Shown here: positions 18,482 through 26,865 of the stretch, in pieces
Position numbering within the stretch: position 1 is the first letter of the stretch
How the letters are laid out: every line of letters starts with the position of its first letter
NCBI GenBank assembly: GCA_003142185.1
Contig: PLOR01000018.1
Coordinates: forward strand, 64,886 to 100,019
Length of the DNA stretch: 35,134 nt
Origin: Bryobacterales bacterium
GTDB taxonomy: Bacteria > Acidobacteriota > Terriglobia > Bryobacterales > Bryobacteraceae
Direction of reading: 5' to 3'
Position numbers and translations under genes: made by a program
Notes under the pieces: generated by a model
The model's database searches: none
What the model saw: only the letters and a program-made list of their open reading frames with translations
Told to the model about the DNA's origin: nothing

Positions 18482-19006
18482 CTAAAACGCCGCGCGATTG
18501 ACGGTGACGCCGGCCAGCGGCGCAATCAGGTAGGCGACGAACTCGAAATATGGTCCCCAGGGAACGTTACTGATATCTTCGCCCAGATACCAAGCGTTTT
18601 GCATGTTGTGAGCGTCCTGCACCGCTGAAGGCTTGTGCACCCACTGGCGTTGGTTCTTGCTGCCGTCAGCCAGTTGCCGGGCAAAGTGGAAGGAATGCCG
18701 GTTGTCGTAGAAAACCGCTACCAGGTAATGCGCGTTGTCGCAATGGGGCGGGTTCTTGAACTTGTAGTCGCTCCCGATCACGCCACCCGAAACATCTTCA
18801 AAGCCGTCGGCCACGCAGGCGTGGTAGAGCGATTTCTTATCGATCGTCACGGCGGTAACGGAGGCCCCCGCTCGCGCACCTGGCACGCAGGACACCGCTC
18901 CGGTGCCACCCGGCATGTCGCATTTCGCGGCAAAGGAATAGCAGTTCAGTCCGTTCGTCCACGGCACCATAATGGCGCCTTTCCCGCTCTTGATCTTCGC
19001 CCCCAA
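18482..19006 (-). CDS. Putative papain/NlpC-fold cysteine peptidase-like protein
   Basis: The 174-residue protein has a cysteine in an NCYSFAAK helix near residue 22 and a later HYLVAVFYDNRHSFHFARQL segment with His107. This is followed by WVHKPSAVQDAHN. That order resembles the small bacterial family with an NCY helix and a later HFYRQDSDGxWSHKPG block, which are predicted cysteine hydrolases. There is no signal peptide. Catalysis is inferred only from this resemblance. The gene is alone between dif-like sites 3 and 4, with site 3 directly behind its stop. The annotated start is the first ATG; GTG starts within the gene cannot be excluded. Confidence 0.6.
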   Translation of the reverse strand: MGAKIKSGKGAIMVPWTNGLNCYSFAAKCDMPGGTGAVSCVPGARAGASVTAVTIDKKSLYHACVADGFEDVSGGVIGSDYKFKNPPHCDNAHYLVAVFYDNRHSFHFARQLADGSKNQRQWVHKPSAVQDAHNMQNAWYLGEDISNVPWGPYFEFVAYLIAPLAGVTVNRAAF

Positions 19007-19140
19007 GGTTGGTTCCCTTCTTTTCTGAGTTGGCCGCGAAAGCGCACCTCACCCTCGGCCCTTTTCTGTTCACGCGAACGCGTAGTCAAACCGTAGAACG
19101 GCAGCTGCGCCGGTGCGGGCGGCGCCAGATCCGCGAAGAG

Positions 19141-19162
19141 CGTTAACAGTTAATATCGGAAG
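19141..19162 (-). repeat. dif-like site 4
   Basis: Left arm CTTCCGATA with T as next base, centre TAACTG, right arm TTAACG followed by CTCTTCGC. It lies 64 bases before the start of the LRAT-like gene on the other strand. Confidence 0.7.
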
Positions 19163-19226
19163 CCAATCCGAGGCCGGAATCAGCCACAGCCGCGCACGAT
19201 CCACCGCGCGATATAATCAGGTTGGT

Positions 19227-19577
19227 ATGTACATCCGAACGGGCCTACCGACGTATCAAATTGCTGGCCTTCCCGTCAGGCCGGGAGACATCCTAGGGCG
19301 GCTGAATCCAGGGTCGCCTATCGAGCACCGGGCCATGATCGGCTTCGATGGTGCAATCGCCCACGTCTCTGGCCCTGGTGATGTGTTCCGCTGCGGCGCG
19401 CTGCAAGAGATGCTTACTCCTGGCGCGCGGATTCGCATAGTTAGCCCGACCACATCCTTGGAGGAAACCTGGATGCGGTTTGTGCGCGCTAACCAGCTCA
19501 TGGGCATCTCCTGGTGGAACATGGACTGTCTCAGGACCACGACTTTCATTACGGGGCTCCCACAGAATCGCCGCTGA
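19227..19577 (+). CDS. Small LRAT/NlpC-P60-like protein
   Basis: The 116-residue protein has a layout like permuted NlpC/P60 (LRAT-type) domains. The segment PIEHRAMIGFDGAIAHVSG has His34 and His46 on adjacent strands, and WWNMDCLRTTTF has a helix-starting Cys101 where LRAT-type enzymes have NCEHF. Such domains act as thiol acyltransferases or peptidases, but function here is unknown. The ATG at 19227 is the first in frame; GGTTGG precedes it and is a weak ribosome-binding site. It lies between dif-like sites 4 and 5. Confidence 0.55.
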   Translation: MYIRTGLPTYQIAGLPVRPGDILGRLNPGSPIEHRAMIGFDGAIAHVSGPGDVFRCGALQEMLTPGARIRIVSPTTSLEETWMRFVRANQLMGISWWNMDCLRTTTFITGLPQNRR

Positions 19578-19698
19578 CGTGAACCCGCAGGCCCAGACCT
19601 TCTCCAGTTCGCTCACCTGGTTGCCAAGGGCCTATTCTGGTTAGAAAATCGGCGCCAATAATGGAAATTCCGGCTTCAGAGAGCGCGAGGTGCTGGAA

Positions 19699-19851
19699 CT
19701 CTACCGGCCAGCTGACGTATTTTCGGAAGATCTCCCTGAGCTTTTCAAACAGCGCCGTCCGCTTCTTCAGCTTGGGCGCATAGTAGGGTCGCCACTTCCG
19801 CCGAAGGCTGAGTATGCGCCGGTACTCAAAACCCAGGAAACGTTTTCCGCT
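19699..19851 (-). mobile_element. Group II intron reverse transcriptase C-terminal remnant
   Basis: On the minus strand a run of about 50 codons reads GKRFLGFEYRRILS, then KWRPYYAPKLKKRTALFEKL and REIFRKYVSWPVE. This is the thumb/maturase-linker part of group II intron RTs, where it is normally followed by INPVLRGWVNYF. Here homology stops at once on both sides, and the intron RNA structure was not recognised. It is a decayed scrap. A catalytic-core scrap of a similar RT lies at 33.5 kb on the other strand. Confidence 0.75.
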
Positions 19852-19928
19852 CGCGATTGATGGTCCCGGGCGAGTCACGCCCTATTCGGAAAGAGCGCGT
19901 CGGGCCGCCAGCTTGCGCGCATAGTTGC

Positions 19929-19950
19929 CTACCGATATTGGTACTTAACG
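19929..19950 (+). repeat. dif-like site 5
   Basis: Left arm CTACCGATA with T as next base, centre TGGTAC, right arm TTAACG followed by TTCGCGTGGA. The flank resembles that of site 7 (CTCGCGTGGA). Confidence 0.75.
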
Positions 19951-20043
19951 TTCGCGTGGATCGAGACGCGGCTTCAAGCGTCACCTTTTTGGCCCGATTC
20001 GACTGACTCGAATTGGCGGAGCGAGACGTTGGCCGGGATGAGA

Positions 20044-20063
20044 CGTTAATGACCTACCGTTAG
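20044..20063 (-). repeat. Degenerate dif-like site 6 at the kinase stop codon
   Basis: Left arm CTAACGGTA (two changes from consensus), then five bases GGTCA instead of seven, then TTAACG. The stop codon of the kinase gene lies inside the left arm, and the orientation is the same as the gene. Assigned by similarity only. Confidence 0.4.
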
Positions 20064-22594
20064 CGGTTTCGATCGATGCCCTCAGCCATGTAGAGTTCCG
20101 ACAGTTTCGAACTCCGCGTCAAGGCATACCGCCGTCCGTCAGGCGTGATTCGCAAGGAATCTATCGAGTATCCCTCGGGCAACACCAGTTCGCGCAACAG
20201 GCTTCGCTTTCCCGTGGCGAGATCGACCCGGTAGATTGCGGCCGACGTATTGCCGCTTTTATAAAGTACGAACACAGCATGGCTATCCGCCGTGAATCCC
20301 GCTAGTCTTTCCGCTGGCTCCAGATCCACTTTGCGCGGCTCGCCTCCCTTCAGCGGCAGAATCGTTGCACGGCTAGTAACGCTGAAAACTAGCTGGCTGC
20401 CATCGGGCGAAACGAACCATTCGTTGGCGCTACCTTCGATGCCTTCCCCTGAGACGGGCTGCAATCGATTGAACGCCAGGGAATACGTGTAGATCCGGAG
20501 TCTCTTTCCGGCCTCGAATCCGGACACGACGTAGCCCGTTCCGTCTGGAAGGAACGCCCGAACCCTGGCTCCCGTCAGCCCGGGAAACGATAAAGACTGC
20601 TGCTCGCCCGCCCCGGTTGGGATCAGGACTTGTTGTCCTGAAGGGATGGTTGCAATCACCCACTTGAGGTCCGGCGATAGAAGCTCGCCAATGCCGTCCG
20701 ACAGCCGCACGGCCGGGGATCCATCGGTGGAACGGACATAGACTCCATAGCGCGAACTGCCGCTCAGTCCGGTATTGGAAAACAGCACCGTGCCGCCGTC
20801 AGGGGACAGGTCGGCTAGCTCCGGAGCATCGAGCCATGTCAGGTCGCGCTCCGCGGCCTGCTCCGCTGTATTCGCCATCAACTGGCGTGTGAGGTGGTGG
20901 ATACGCAGCAAAACACGCCCATCGCTCGTCGCGGAATCGAGATTGACGCTGGTGCCGGGGAATTGATATATCTCCCGAACGTTGCCGGACAACGTCACCG
21001 CTTTCAGGGTGTCGAAGGATGTGCCACCGGAACTTGCAATAAACCAGACCTCGCGGCCATCGGGAGACCAGCAGAACTGGTCTTGCGTGCTCGCTATCAG
21101 ATCTGGAACAAGATCGGTAAACTGGCCTTGAAGATCCAAGGTCGAGATAACATCGCCGCCTTTGTTCACGCGGAGCAGAGCGATTCGATCGCCTTTTGGA
21201 GATACGCGGATGGTTGGCGACCAACCGACTTTCGCGAGCGTTTTTCCCAACGGATATTCGATCTGTAATCCGGGATGCAGATTTCGTATAACGGCTAGTT
21301 GAGATCCGTCGGGCGACCAGTCCGCATCCTCGATGTCGGTCGCAACGTCACGAGGCGCCGTCCCGTCCATTCTGGCCCGTGAAAGCACGCTTCCTTTCAG
21401 CAGAGCCAGTTCCCCAGTGGAAGAGACGGACGCGAGCCTGACCCCATCCGGGAGAGCCAGCGGGCGCGATTCCGGATTGCCAAGAACCGTGGAATAGACC
21501 CCACTCTTCAATCCCCTCCAGTCCGCGGAATAGACAAACGTCTTGCCGTCCGCGCCGAACCGCGCGCGATCGATGGAACCGGTCTGGAATGTGAGCCGTT
21601 CAAACACCGGCGTCCGCACCGCCGATTGCCGCCGGCTGAGCCACCACCAGCCAGCCAGCATCGAGGCAAGCACAGATGCAGCGACCAGAATTCCGTAGAT
21701 ACCGGCCCTCGATTTTCGCGTGACTGGCGAAACGCTGACGTCCGGGGATGACGCGACCGAAGGATTGGAGAGCGCTTCGAGCGCAAACGCCAAGTCAGCA
21801 GCGCTGTGAAACCGCGCCTCACGATCCTTTTCCAGGCACCGGCGAATAATGCTGGCGAGCCCCGGAGGCTGCGCAGTGAATTCAGGTGGCTCCTCCCGTA
21901 GAATTGCGCTCATCACGTCCATGGAGGTGTCGCCCCGAAACGGCCGGCACCCAGTCACCATCTCGTACAACACACATCCCAGGCTGAAAAGATCGGAGCC
22001 GGCTCCGAGCGCCTCGCCGCGCACCTGCTCCGGACTCATATATGCCGGCGTCCCCATTACCGCTCCGGGCGAGCTGAGAAGGGCGGTCGTCTGCGACTCC
22101 GTGGAAGGAGCGGCCGGCAACTGTTTCGCCAGCCCGAAATCCAGAATCTTCAATCTGCCATCCTTCGTAATCAGGAGATTCTCAGGCTTTATATCGCGGT
22201 GAATGATGGATTTCGCATGCGCCGCGGCGAGACCTCTAGCCGTCGCGAGACCCCACTTGATCGCGTGCCGGGGCGCGACCGGACCATGATCCAGCTTCTG
22301 CCGCAGCGTTTCACCTTCCAGCAGTTCCGTCACAATGTAGGGCGAACCTTCAAACACTCCCGTGTCGAAGACGGAAAGAATGTTGGGATGGGACAACGCG
22401 GCGACCGTGCGAGCTTCGATCTCGAAACGGCGCAGCCGGTCGGTATCGTTCGCTACGGTGCCCGGAAGTACCTTGATGGCGACGTCGCGGCCCAGACGGG
22501 CGTCCGAAGCGCGAAAAACGTCCCCCATCCCTCCCGATCCGAGGTGCCCGATGATCTCGTATCCGCCGAGACGCACACCCGGAGCAAAACTCAT
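20060..22594 (-). CDS. Membrane serine/threonine protein kinase with C-terminal TolB-like propeller
   Basis: The 844-residue protein begins with a Hanks-type kinase. It has the glycine loop LGSGGMGDVF at 18-27, catalytic Lys41 in VAIKV, HRDIKPENL from 132, DFG at 152-154 and YMSPEQVRG in the activation segment. A single membrane helix follows at about 298-320. The rest, about 330-840, repeats SPDGSQLVF-like, SPDGREVWF-like and TPDGRRYAL-like strands, a WD40/TolB-type propeller facing outside. This architecture is very common in Solibacter-like acidobacteria. Its ligand and targets are unknown. No partner gene is adjacent. Confidence 0.93.
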   Translation of the reverse strand: MSFAPGVRLGGYEIIGHLGSGGMGDVFRASDARLGRDVAIKVLPGTVANDTDRLRRFEIEARTVAALSHPNILSVFDTGVFEGSPYIVTELLEGETLRQKLDHGPVAPRHAIKWGLATARGLAAAHAKSIIHRDIKPENLLITKDGRLKILDFGLAKQLPAAPSTESQTTALLSSPGAVMGTPAYMSPEQVRGEALGAGSDLFSLGCVLYEMVTGCRPFRGDTSMDVMSAILREEPPEFTAQPPGLASIIRRCLEKDREARFHSAADLAFALEALSNPSVASSPDVSVSPVTRKSRAGIYGILVAASVLASMLAGWWWLSRRQSAVRTPVFERLTFQTGSIDRARFGADGKTFVYSADWRGLKSGVYSTVLGNPESRPLALPDGVRLASVSSTGELALLKGSVLSRARMDGTAPRDVATDIEDADWSPDGSQLAVIRNLHPGLQIEYPLGKTLAKVGWSPTIRVSPKGDRIALLRVNKGGDVISTLDLQGQFTDLVPDLIASTQDQFCWSPDGREVWFIASSGGTSFDTLKAVTLSGNVREIYQFPGTSVNLDSATSDGRVLLRIHHLTRQLMANTAEQAAERDLTWLDAPELADLSPDGGTVLFSNTGLSGSSRYGVYVRSTDGSPAVRLSDGIGELLSPDLKWVIATIPSGQQVLIPTGAGEQQSLSFPGLTGARVRAFLPDGTGYVVSGFEAGKRLRIYTYSLAFNRLQPVSGEGIEGSANEWFVSPDGSQLVFSVTSRATILPLKGGEPRKVDLEPAERLAGFTADSHAVFVLYKSGNTSAAIYRVDLATGKRSLLRELVLPEGYSIDSLRITPDGRRYALTRSSKLSELYMAEGIDRNR

Positions 22595-22643
22595 GGAATA
22601 AGTTTATCCTAACTTAACTATTGGAGCGCTCAGCCAGGCCCTT

Positions 22644-22936
22644 GCCACGATGAAGGCGCTCGCCGAGTCGTTGTCCATCCTTCTGGGTCGCTCGGTCCGC
22701 GAACGCGACCGGGCTGGATGGCGTATACGACTTCAAGATGGACTTGGCTCCGGATTCCACGATGCCGCTTGCCAAGCCGGTTGTGGTACCCGAACGGGCA
22801 ACGACGGGCGACCCCGGCCGGGGTCGCCCCGATCCTTACCGCCCTCACCGAAACGCTCGGGCTGCGTCTGCAACCCAAGAAGGGGCCGGTGGCGGTTTTC
22901 GTTATCGAGAAGATCGAGAGACCAGGCCAGAACTGA
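22644..22936 (+). pseudogene. TIGR03435 family protein remnant (C-terminal end, two frameshifts)
   Basis: Three frames together give the C-terminal part of a TIGR03435 protein. MKALAESLSILLGRSVRERD is followed, after a shift near 22710, by TGLDGVYDFKMDLAPDSTMP. After a shift near 22825 it continues LTALTETLGLRLQPKKGPVA and ends FVIEKIERPGQN with a stop at 22936. The family is typically acidobacterial and of unknown function. The front two thirds are missing. The second shift coincides with a perfect 24-base palindrome. Confidence 0.8.
22806..22829. repeat. Perfect 24-base GC palindrome
   Basis: GGGCGACCCCGG is followed directly by its exact reverse complement, with no loop. It lies in the TIGR03435 remnant where the second frameshift occurs. 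There is no T run on either side, so it is not a typical intrinsic terminator. Confidence 0.7.
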
Positions 22937-23469
22937 GGGTCCCGGGGCGCTACTCTGCCGAGGGGATTTCCGATCACTCAAGGAAAACGGGGCTGGCGGA
23001 AAGTTGGAGCCGTCCCATAAGTGAACCTTCGCGGAGGAACACGCCGGGCAGTCTGCCTTGCCTACCGCAAGCTACCGATATGAGGTGATATCGCTCGCGT
23101 GGAATGGGTGCCGCTTATGGCTGGACCAAGCCCACTCGACGGTTTGGCAACAGCCGAGTGGCCGCAACCTGCGTGTCCTGGTTGCGGCGGGAAACTCCTC
23201 GAACGGGACGGGGCCGCGAGCATCCTGTCGGTTGCCGCAGCCGTGACAGCCTGCTCCAATCGATGCATGGACGTGCGACCGATCATGCCGCTCCCAGCGG
23301 CAGATGGACAGTGTGGCGATGCTTCAGCTTTCGCCGACGGACATAGGTAACCTGATTCGCGTCCTTGAGCCGCCTGCCCAACCACAGCAGCCATCGATGT
23401 CGGCGGATCTTCTGGGTGGCGCAGTGTCCGCAGCCCGGTGACAATGCCCACCGTGCGATACTTCGATCT
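22937..23469 (+). other. Gene-free stretch with dif-like site 7
   Basis: Apart from site 7 at 23072-23093 I see no convincing gene. Short open frames on both strands lack family features and are rich in rare residues. A local CTACCGCAAG sequence directly precedes the site's own CTACCGATA arm. Confidence 0.6.
23072..23093 (+). repeat. dif-like site 7
   Basis: Left arm CTACCGATA with T as next base, centre GAGGTG, right arm ATATCG followed by CTCGCGTGGA. Site 9 shares the preceding GCAAG. It lies 135 bases after the TIGR03435 remnant, in the same orientation. Confidence 0.75.
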
Positions 23470-24282
23470 ATGGCTTTGCATCATTACCACCTCGCGCAAC
23501 TCAACGTAGGGCGGATGCTGGGACCGCTCGACTCGCCGGTAATGGCGGAATTTGTGGCGCAACTGCCTCTCGTGAATGCTGTCGCCGACCGCAGCGACGG
23601 ATTTGTATGGCGACTGACTGAGGCCACTGAGGTGCGACCCTATGACGACCCCCTTATCCTAATTAATCTTTCTGTGTGGCAGTCCGTCGAAACGTTGAAA
23701 GCGTTCGCGTATAAGAGCGGCCATCAGACTTCTCTGCGTGACCGAACGAAATGGTTCGAGCGGCCGCAGGAGGCGCATCTGGCGCTATGGTGGATTCCCG
23801 CCGGTCATATCCCGAGTGTGAGAGAAGCGGTCGATCGTCTCGAATTTCGGCGGACGCATGGCGATACCGCCGTCGCGTTCTCGTTCTCGAAGCCATATCC
23901 GGAGCCCGAAGGGCCATGCGCCAAGCCCGCTATTCCTGCCGTCAATCTGGACAAAAGAATTTTTATGTCGGGCGAGAATACTCCGAACGGCGATGCCAGT
24001 CGCGACACCCGGTTCCACTACTATCAGCGCGGGGAACGAGTTTGGGCTACGTATGACGGCGGCCGGGTTCGCTTCGGTACCCTTGTCGCAGTCGGCGATG
24101 ACAAGGGCCGCCTGGATATGCGCTATCAGCACGTCGATCCCGACGGGAATCTCCGCACCGGTACTTGCCTTGCGGTCCCTGAACTGCTTCCTGATGGCCG
24201 TATATGCCTGCTGGAAGATTGGCATTGGACGAACGGCGACCTATCCAAAGGCACATCGGTGGTCGAAGAAGTGTGTTCATAG
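23470..24282 (+). CDS. DUF3291 domain fused to a small N-acetylglutamate-synthase-like annotated domain
   Basis: The 270-residue protein has two parts. Residues 1-150, beginning MALHHYHLAQLNVGRMLGPL and including FVWRLTEATEVRPYDDP and HLALWWIPAGHIPSVREAVD, match the DUF3291 family, a monooxygenase-like ferredoxin fold. Residues 160-270 match a separate family often labelled n-acetylglutamate synthase in databases, probably wrongly: RFHYYQRGERVWATYDGGRV, then LDMRYQHVDPDGNLRTGTC, then EDWHWTNGDLSKG. Neither half has a proven activity. The start at 23470 is chosen because both families begin this close to the first motif; no clear ribosome-binding site is seen. Confidence 0.85.
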   Translation: MALHHYHLAQLNVGRMLGPLDSPVMAEFVAQLPLVNAVADRSDGFVWRLTEATEVRPYDDPLILINLSVWQSVETLKAFAYKSGHQTSLRDRTKWFERPQEAHLALWWIPAGHIPSVREAVDRLEFRRTHGDTAVAFSFSKPYPEPEGPCAKPAIPAVNLDKRIFMSGENTPNGDASRDTRFHYYQRGERVWATYDGGRVRFGTLVAVGDDKGRLDMRYQHVDPDGNLRTGTCLAVPELLPDGRICLLEDWHWTNGDLSKGTSVVEEVCS

Positions 24283-24716
24283 GGCTTAGTCTAAGAACAG
24301 CCCTCCCCACCATCAGCCGCGTGATTGGCCCAAGCGGGCTGGGAGGAAGTAGCGCTTCCCTTGGTCGGGTTGCGTCGCATACGCGGACGTGGCCGACCAC
24401 CGGATCCGGCCTAGCTGTCGGCTTCGGGCGGCACCCGCGCGCATCGCTGGCACTTCGCTGTCGGAAAACAGTGTCCGATAATAGCGAATATCGCCGGGCG
24501 AGATCCTGGAAACGGAGCGCCTCGGTCTACACGTCGCCGTTAGGGAGGGGCGTCAAGACCCTAAGCCCCCTGGACCGATCAGCGCACTGTAACCAGCCCC
24601 AGTGCAGTCGAACTTGGTTCCCGACCCCACGGCTGGTCATGCGAACCCGAGTTTTTGTTCGACCCGCTGCAACCGGCGCCCGGCACACCCTGTCCTAAGA
24701 GTGAGGTGAGAGAGAA
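24283..24716 (+). other. Gene-free stretch with dif-like site 8
   Basis: The stretch contains site 8 at 24472-24493 and just before it an inverted repeat (CTGTCGGA and TGTCCGAT separated by a few bases). The last 100 bases are likely the promoter and leader region of the DUF6249-sigma operon; GGTGAG precedes the next ATG. No gene was recognised. Confidence 0.55.
24472..24493 (+). repeat. dif-like site 8
   Basis: Left arm TGTCCGATA with A as next base, centre TAGCGA, right arm ATATCG followed by CCGGGCG. The outer left arm is the most divergent of the exact-core copies. Confidence 0.6.
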
Positions 24717-25091
24717 ATGAGCTACACAATCGGCGATGGTATGGTTGCGCTGGCGTTGGCGGGGGGCATTATTGGTTATCTTTACGTGAAGCACCGCAGT
24801 CGGCAGCAGAGGATCGAGATCATTCATCAGGAGCGGATGGCGGCGATGGAAAAGGGAATACCGTTGCCGGAGTTTCCGTTGGAGCCGACGCGCGAACGTC
24901 GTCAGCCCGATCCGACCGTCCTGCCGATTCTGGGAATGGTTCTTTCGAGTCTTTCGGTTGGAGCCATGATCGTGCTCGCTCTCATTCTTCCGACTCCGTC
25001 CCATGCATTTTGGGTAGCACCTCTGCCGTTCACTTTCTTGGGCGTGGGCCTGATTGCCTTCCATTTCTTGCAGGCCAAGCCGGGGCGTTAA
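24717..25091 (+). CDS. Small membrane protein, DUF6249-like
   Basis: The 124-residue protein has an N-terminal membrane helix (about 7-24), then a basic helix with RIEIIHQERMAAMEKGIPLPE. That motif is shared by DUF6249-type proteins often found beside ECF sigma factors. Two more membrane helices follow at about 68-88 and 97-115. A GGTGAG sequence precedes the ATG. It is the first gene of a three-gene unit with a sigma factor (five-base gap) and a likely anti-sigma factor. It may help sense the envelope signal, but this is an inference from position. Confidence 0.75.
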   Translation: MSYTIGDGMVALALAGGIIGYLYVKHRSRQQRIEIIHQERMAAMEKGIPLPEFPLEPTRERRQPDPTVLPILGMVLSSLSVGAMIVLALILPTPSHAFWVAPLPFTFLGVGLIAFHFLQAKPGR

Positions 25092-25096
25092 CGGCG

Positions 25097-25657
25097 GTGG
25101 AGAGCGATTCCCAACTCGTGGCCCGCGCGCAGAGCGGAGACCAGCAAGCCTTCGCGGAACTGGTTAGCCGCTATAGCGCTCTGGTGTTTCGCCCCGCGGT
25201 TTCGATCTTGGGCCGGGAGTTTATTCCGGAAGCGGAAGACGTGGCGCAAGAGGTGTTTCTCAAGGTTCACCACGCGATCGAGTCGTTTCGCGGCGAGGCC
25301 GAATTCAGCTCCTGGATTTACCGAATCACCTTCAACCAAGCGGTGAACCTGAAGGCGCGCGTTCGCTTCCGAAGCCCACACGCGGACGAGACGGTTCTTC
25401 ATCAGGCGGTGAGTCCGGAGCCTGGACCGTACCGGCAGGCTGAAACGGCGCAGCGCGATCAGGCCCTTGCCGAGTGCATTCAGACGCTACCCGAGGTCTA
25501 CCAATCGGCCTTACGACTGTACTATTGGCTAGGCGCAGGCGTAGGCGAAGTGGCGGTGCTGCTTGGCGTTCCCGAGAATACTGCCAAATCGTATCTGTAT
25601 CGCGCGCGCCAGCTTCTCCATGGCATGCTGAAAGAGAGAGGATATTCTTGTGACTGA
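25097..25657 (+). CDS. ECF RNA polymerase sigma factor (RpoE-like)
   Basis: The 186-residue protein has sigma region 2 (AFAELVSRYSALVF, EAEDVAQEVFLKVHHAIESF, SSWIYRITFNQAVNLKAR). It also has region 4 (ALAECIQTLPEVYQSALRLY, then VAVLLGVPENTAKSYLYRAR). There is no region 3 and the length is typical of group 4 sigma factors. The start is GTG at 25097, five bases after the previous stop, because it places VESDSQLVARAQSGDQQAF at the usual distance. It directs RNA polymerase to its own regulon, probably including this operon. The following membrane gene overlaps its end by eight bases. Confidence 0.92.
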   Translation: MESDSQLVARAQSGDQQAFAELVSRYSALVFRPAVSILGREFIPEAEDVAQEVFLKVHHAIESFRGEAEFSSWIYRITFNQAVNLKARVRFRSPHADETVLHQAVSPEPGPYRQAETAQRDQALAECIQTLPEVYQSALRLYYWLGAGVGEVAVLLGVPENTAKSYLYRARQLLHGMLKERGYSCD

Positions 25658-25976
25658 GATGGAACCTCGCGAAGCCGGGATCGACAGTTTGCTGCGGCGT
25701 TCCATGGCCGCGCCTGTCCCGAGCCTGCCGCCCGATTTCGACCAGCGCTTGATGCGCGAGGTGCGCCGCAGTTCGCAGCCTCTCGACCGATACCGCCGAA
25801 TTCTGCTCACCGGCTACGGTCTAACGTCGGTCGTGGCGTCCGCGGTGGTCATGCGGGGCCAAGGGCTCGACTGGGGGGCTATAGCGGTGATGATACTTGG
25901 TCCACTCGCCTTGGTTGCGACCGTACCCTGGGCGCGGCGCGCAACCCATACAACAATGCGGCACAGTGCCAAGTAG
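25650..25976 (+). CDS. Probable membrane anti-sigma factor
   Basis: The 108-residue protein has a soluble N-terminal part with PSLPPDFDQRLMREVRR, a phrase common in acidobacterial anti-sigma-like proteins. Two membrane helices follow at about 48-68 and 75-92. It overlaps the sigma gene by eight bases if GTG 25650 is used; ATG 25659 is an alternative start. No zinc-binding HxxxCxxC motif is present, so the assignment rests on position and topology. Confidence 0.65.
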   Translation: MTEMEPREAGIDSLLRRSMAAPVPSLPPDFDQRLMREVRRSSQPLDRYRRILLTGYGLTSVVASAVVMRGQGLDWGAIAVMILGPLALVATVPWARRATHTTMRHSAK

Positions 25977-26087
25977 ACCTAGCAAGCAGAATTCCAACCG
26001 CAAAGTCGCGTAGCATTTACCGATCCGCCGTGAACGGTGCGGACTCGTTTCTGGTTGGGCTCCGGGCCTGCCATGGCCCGCAGCAAG

Positions 26088-26109
26088 CTACCGATAACGA
26101 ACCATATCG
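26088..26109 (+). repeat. dif-like site 9
   Basis: Left arm CTACCGATA with A as next base, centre CGAACC, right arm ATATCG followed by TTCGAAC. It is preceded by GCAAG as in site 7. It lies 111 bases after the anti-sigma stop, in the same orientation, and opens the DinB segment. Confidence 0.75.
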
Positions 26110-26265
26110 TTCGAACATGCGGCCAAGCGGGCCACCTGTTCGCTCCCCAGACCTAAACCACGGCTGTCGTCTGGTGCTTTGTTCACGAGCCAGGTGCAGC
26201 TCCACTGTAGTCTGTAATGCCGTGTGATAATTGAAGGCCATACGACGGCAGAAGGAGCGGGTACC

Positions 26266-26865
26266 GTGAGAAGGACAGACGTTCGATCTCTCAGAGTGAT
26301 TGAAAAGCCTCGAGAAGCAGAGTATCCAGCCTATGCCCACATTTACAGCGACCTCTTGCCTGACGACGGCTTGATATTGGCGCATCTCGAAAACAATCTG
26401 AGGTCCACCAAGAAATTCGTTGCTTCTATCCCCAAAGCCCGATTGCTGCATCGATATGCCGAAGGAAAATGGACGATCAAAGAGATCCTCGGTCACATTG
26501 TGGATGATGAACGTATCTACGTTTACCGAGCACTCCGGTTCGCGCGGAACGATTCCACGGAACTTCCGGGATTCGAGCAAGATCACTATGCCCAATACTC
26601 CGAAGCGAATAAACGCGAAATCACGGATCTTCTCGATGAATTTGCTCTGGTGCGTCGTTCAACGATCGCCTTCTTCAAGAGTTTAGACAACACAGCGCTG
26701 ATGAGGACCGGCGTCGCCAATGGGAACAGGGTCAGCGTGCGCGCCCTGGCTTACCACATCGCTGGTCATGAGCTGCATCATATGAACATCATTAGGGAGC
26801 GCTACCTAAGGCGAGCTCCTGCTAACTGCAAGCGCAAGCGTTCAAGGAAGACGCTGGCCGGATAG
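26266..26865 (+). CDS. DinB family protein (DinB_2-like metal-dependent fold)
   Basis: The 199-residue protein has the four-helix DinB layout. His77 in IKEILGHIVDDERIYVYRAL and the H-x3-H of HIAGHELHHMNIIRERY (His168, His172) form the usual metal triad. Family members act as thiol transferases or unknown hydrolases. GTG 26266 is chosen because GAAGGAG lies eight bases upstream; a GTG at 26224 in the same frame has no such signal. The gene is alone between dif-like sites 9 and 10, and site 10 starts at the base after its TAG. This is the cleanest single-gene segment in the array. Confidence 0.85.
   Translation: MRRTDVRSLRVIEKPREAEYPAYAHIYSDLLPDDGLILAHLENNLRSTKKFVASIPKARLLHRYAEGKWTIKEILGHIVDDERIYVYRALRFARNDSTELPGFEQDHYAQYSEANKREITDLLDEFALVRRSTIAFFKSLDNTALMRTGVANGNRVSVRALAYHIAGHELHHMNIIRERYLRRAPANCKRKRSRKTLAG

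Noticed and set aside
25785-25806. ACCGATA in the anti-sigma gene
   Set aside because: The left arm is similar, but the right arm reads ATTCTG and it lies within a coding region.
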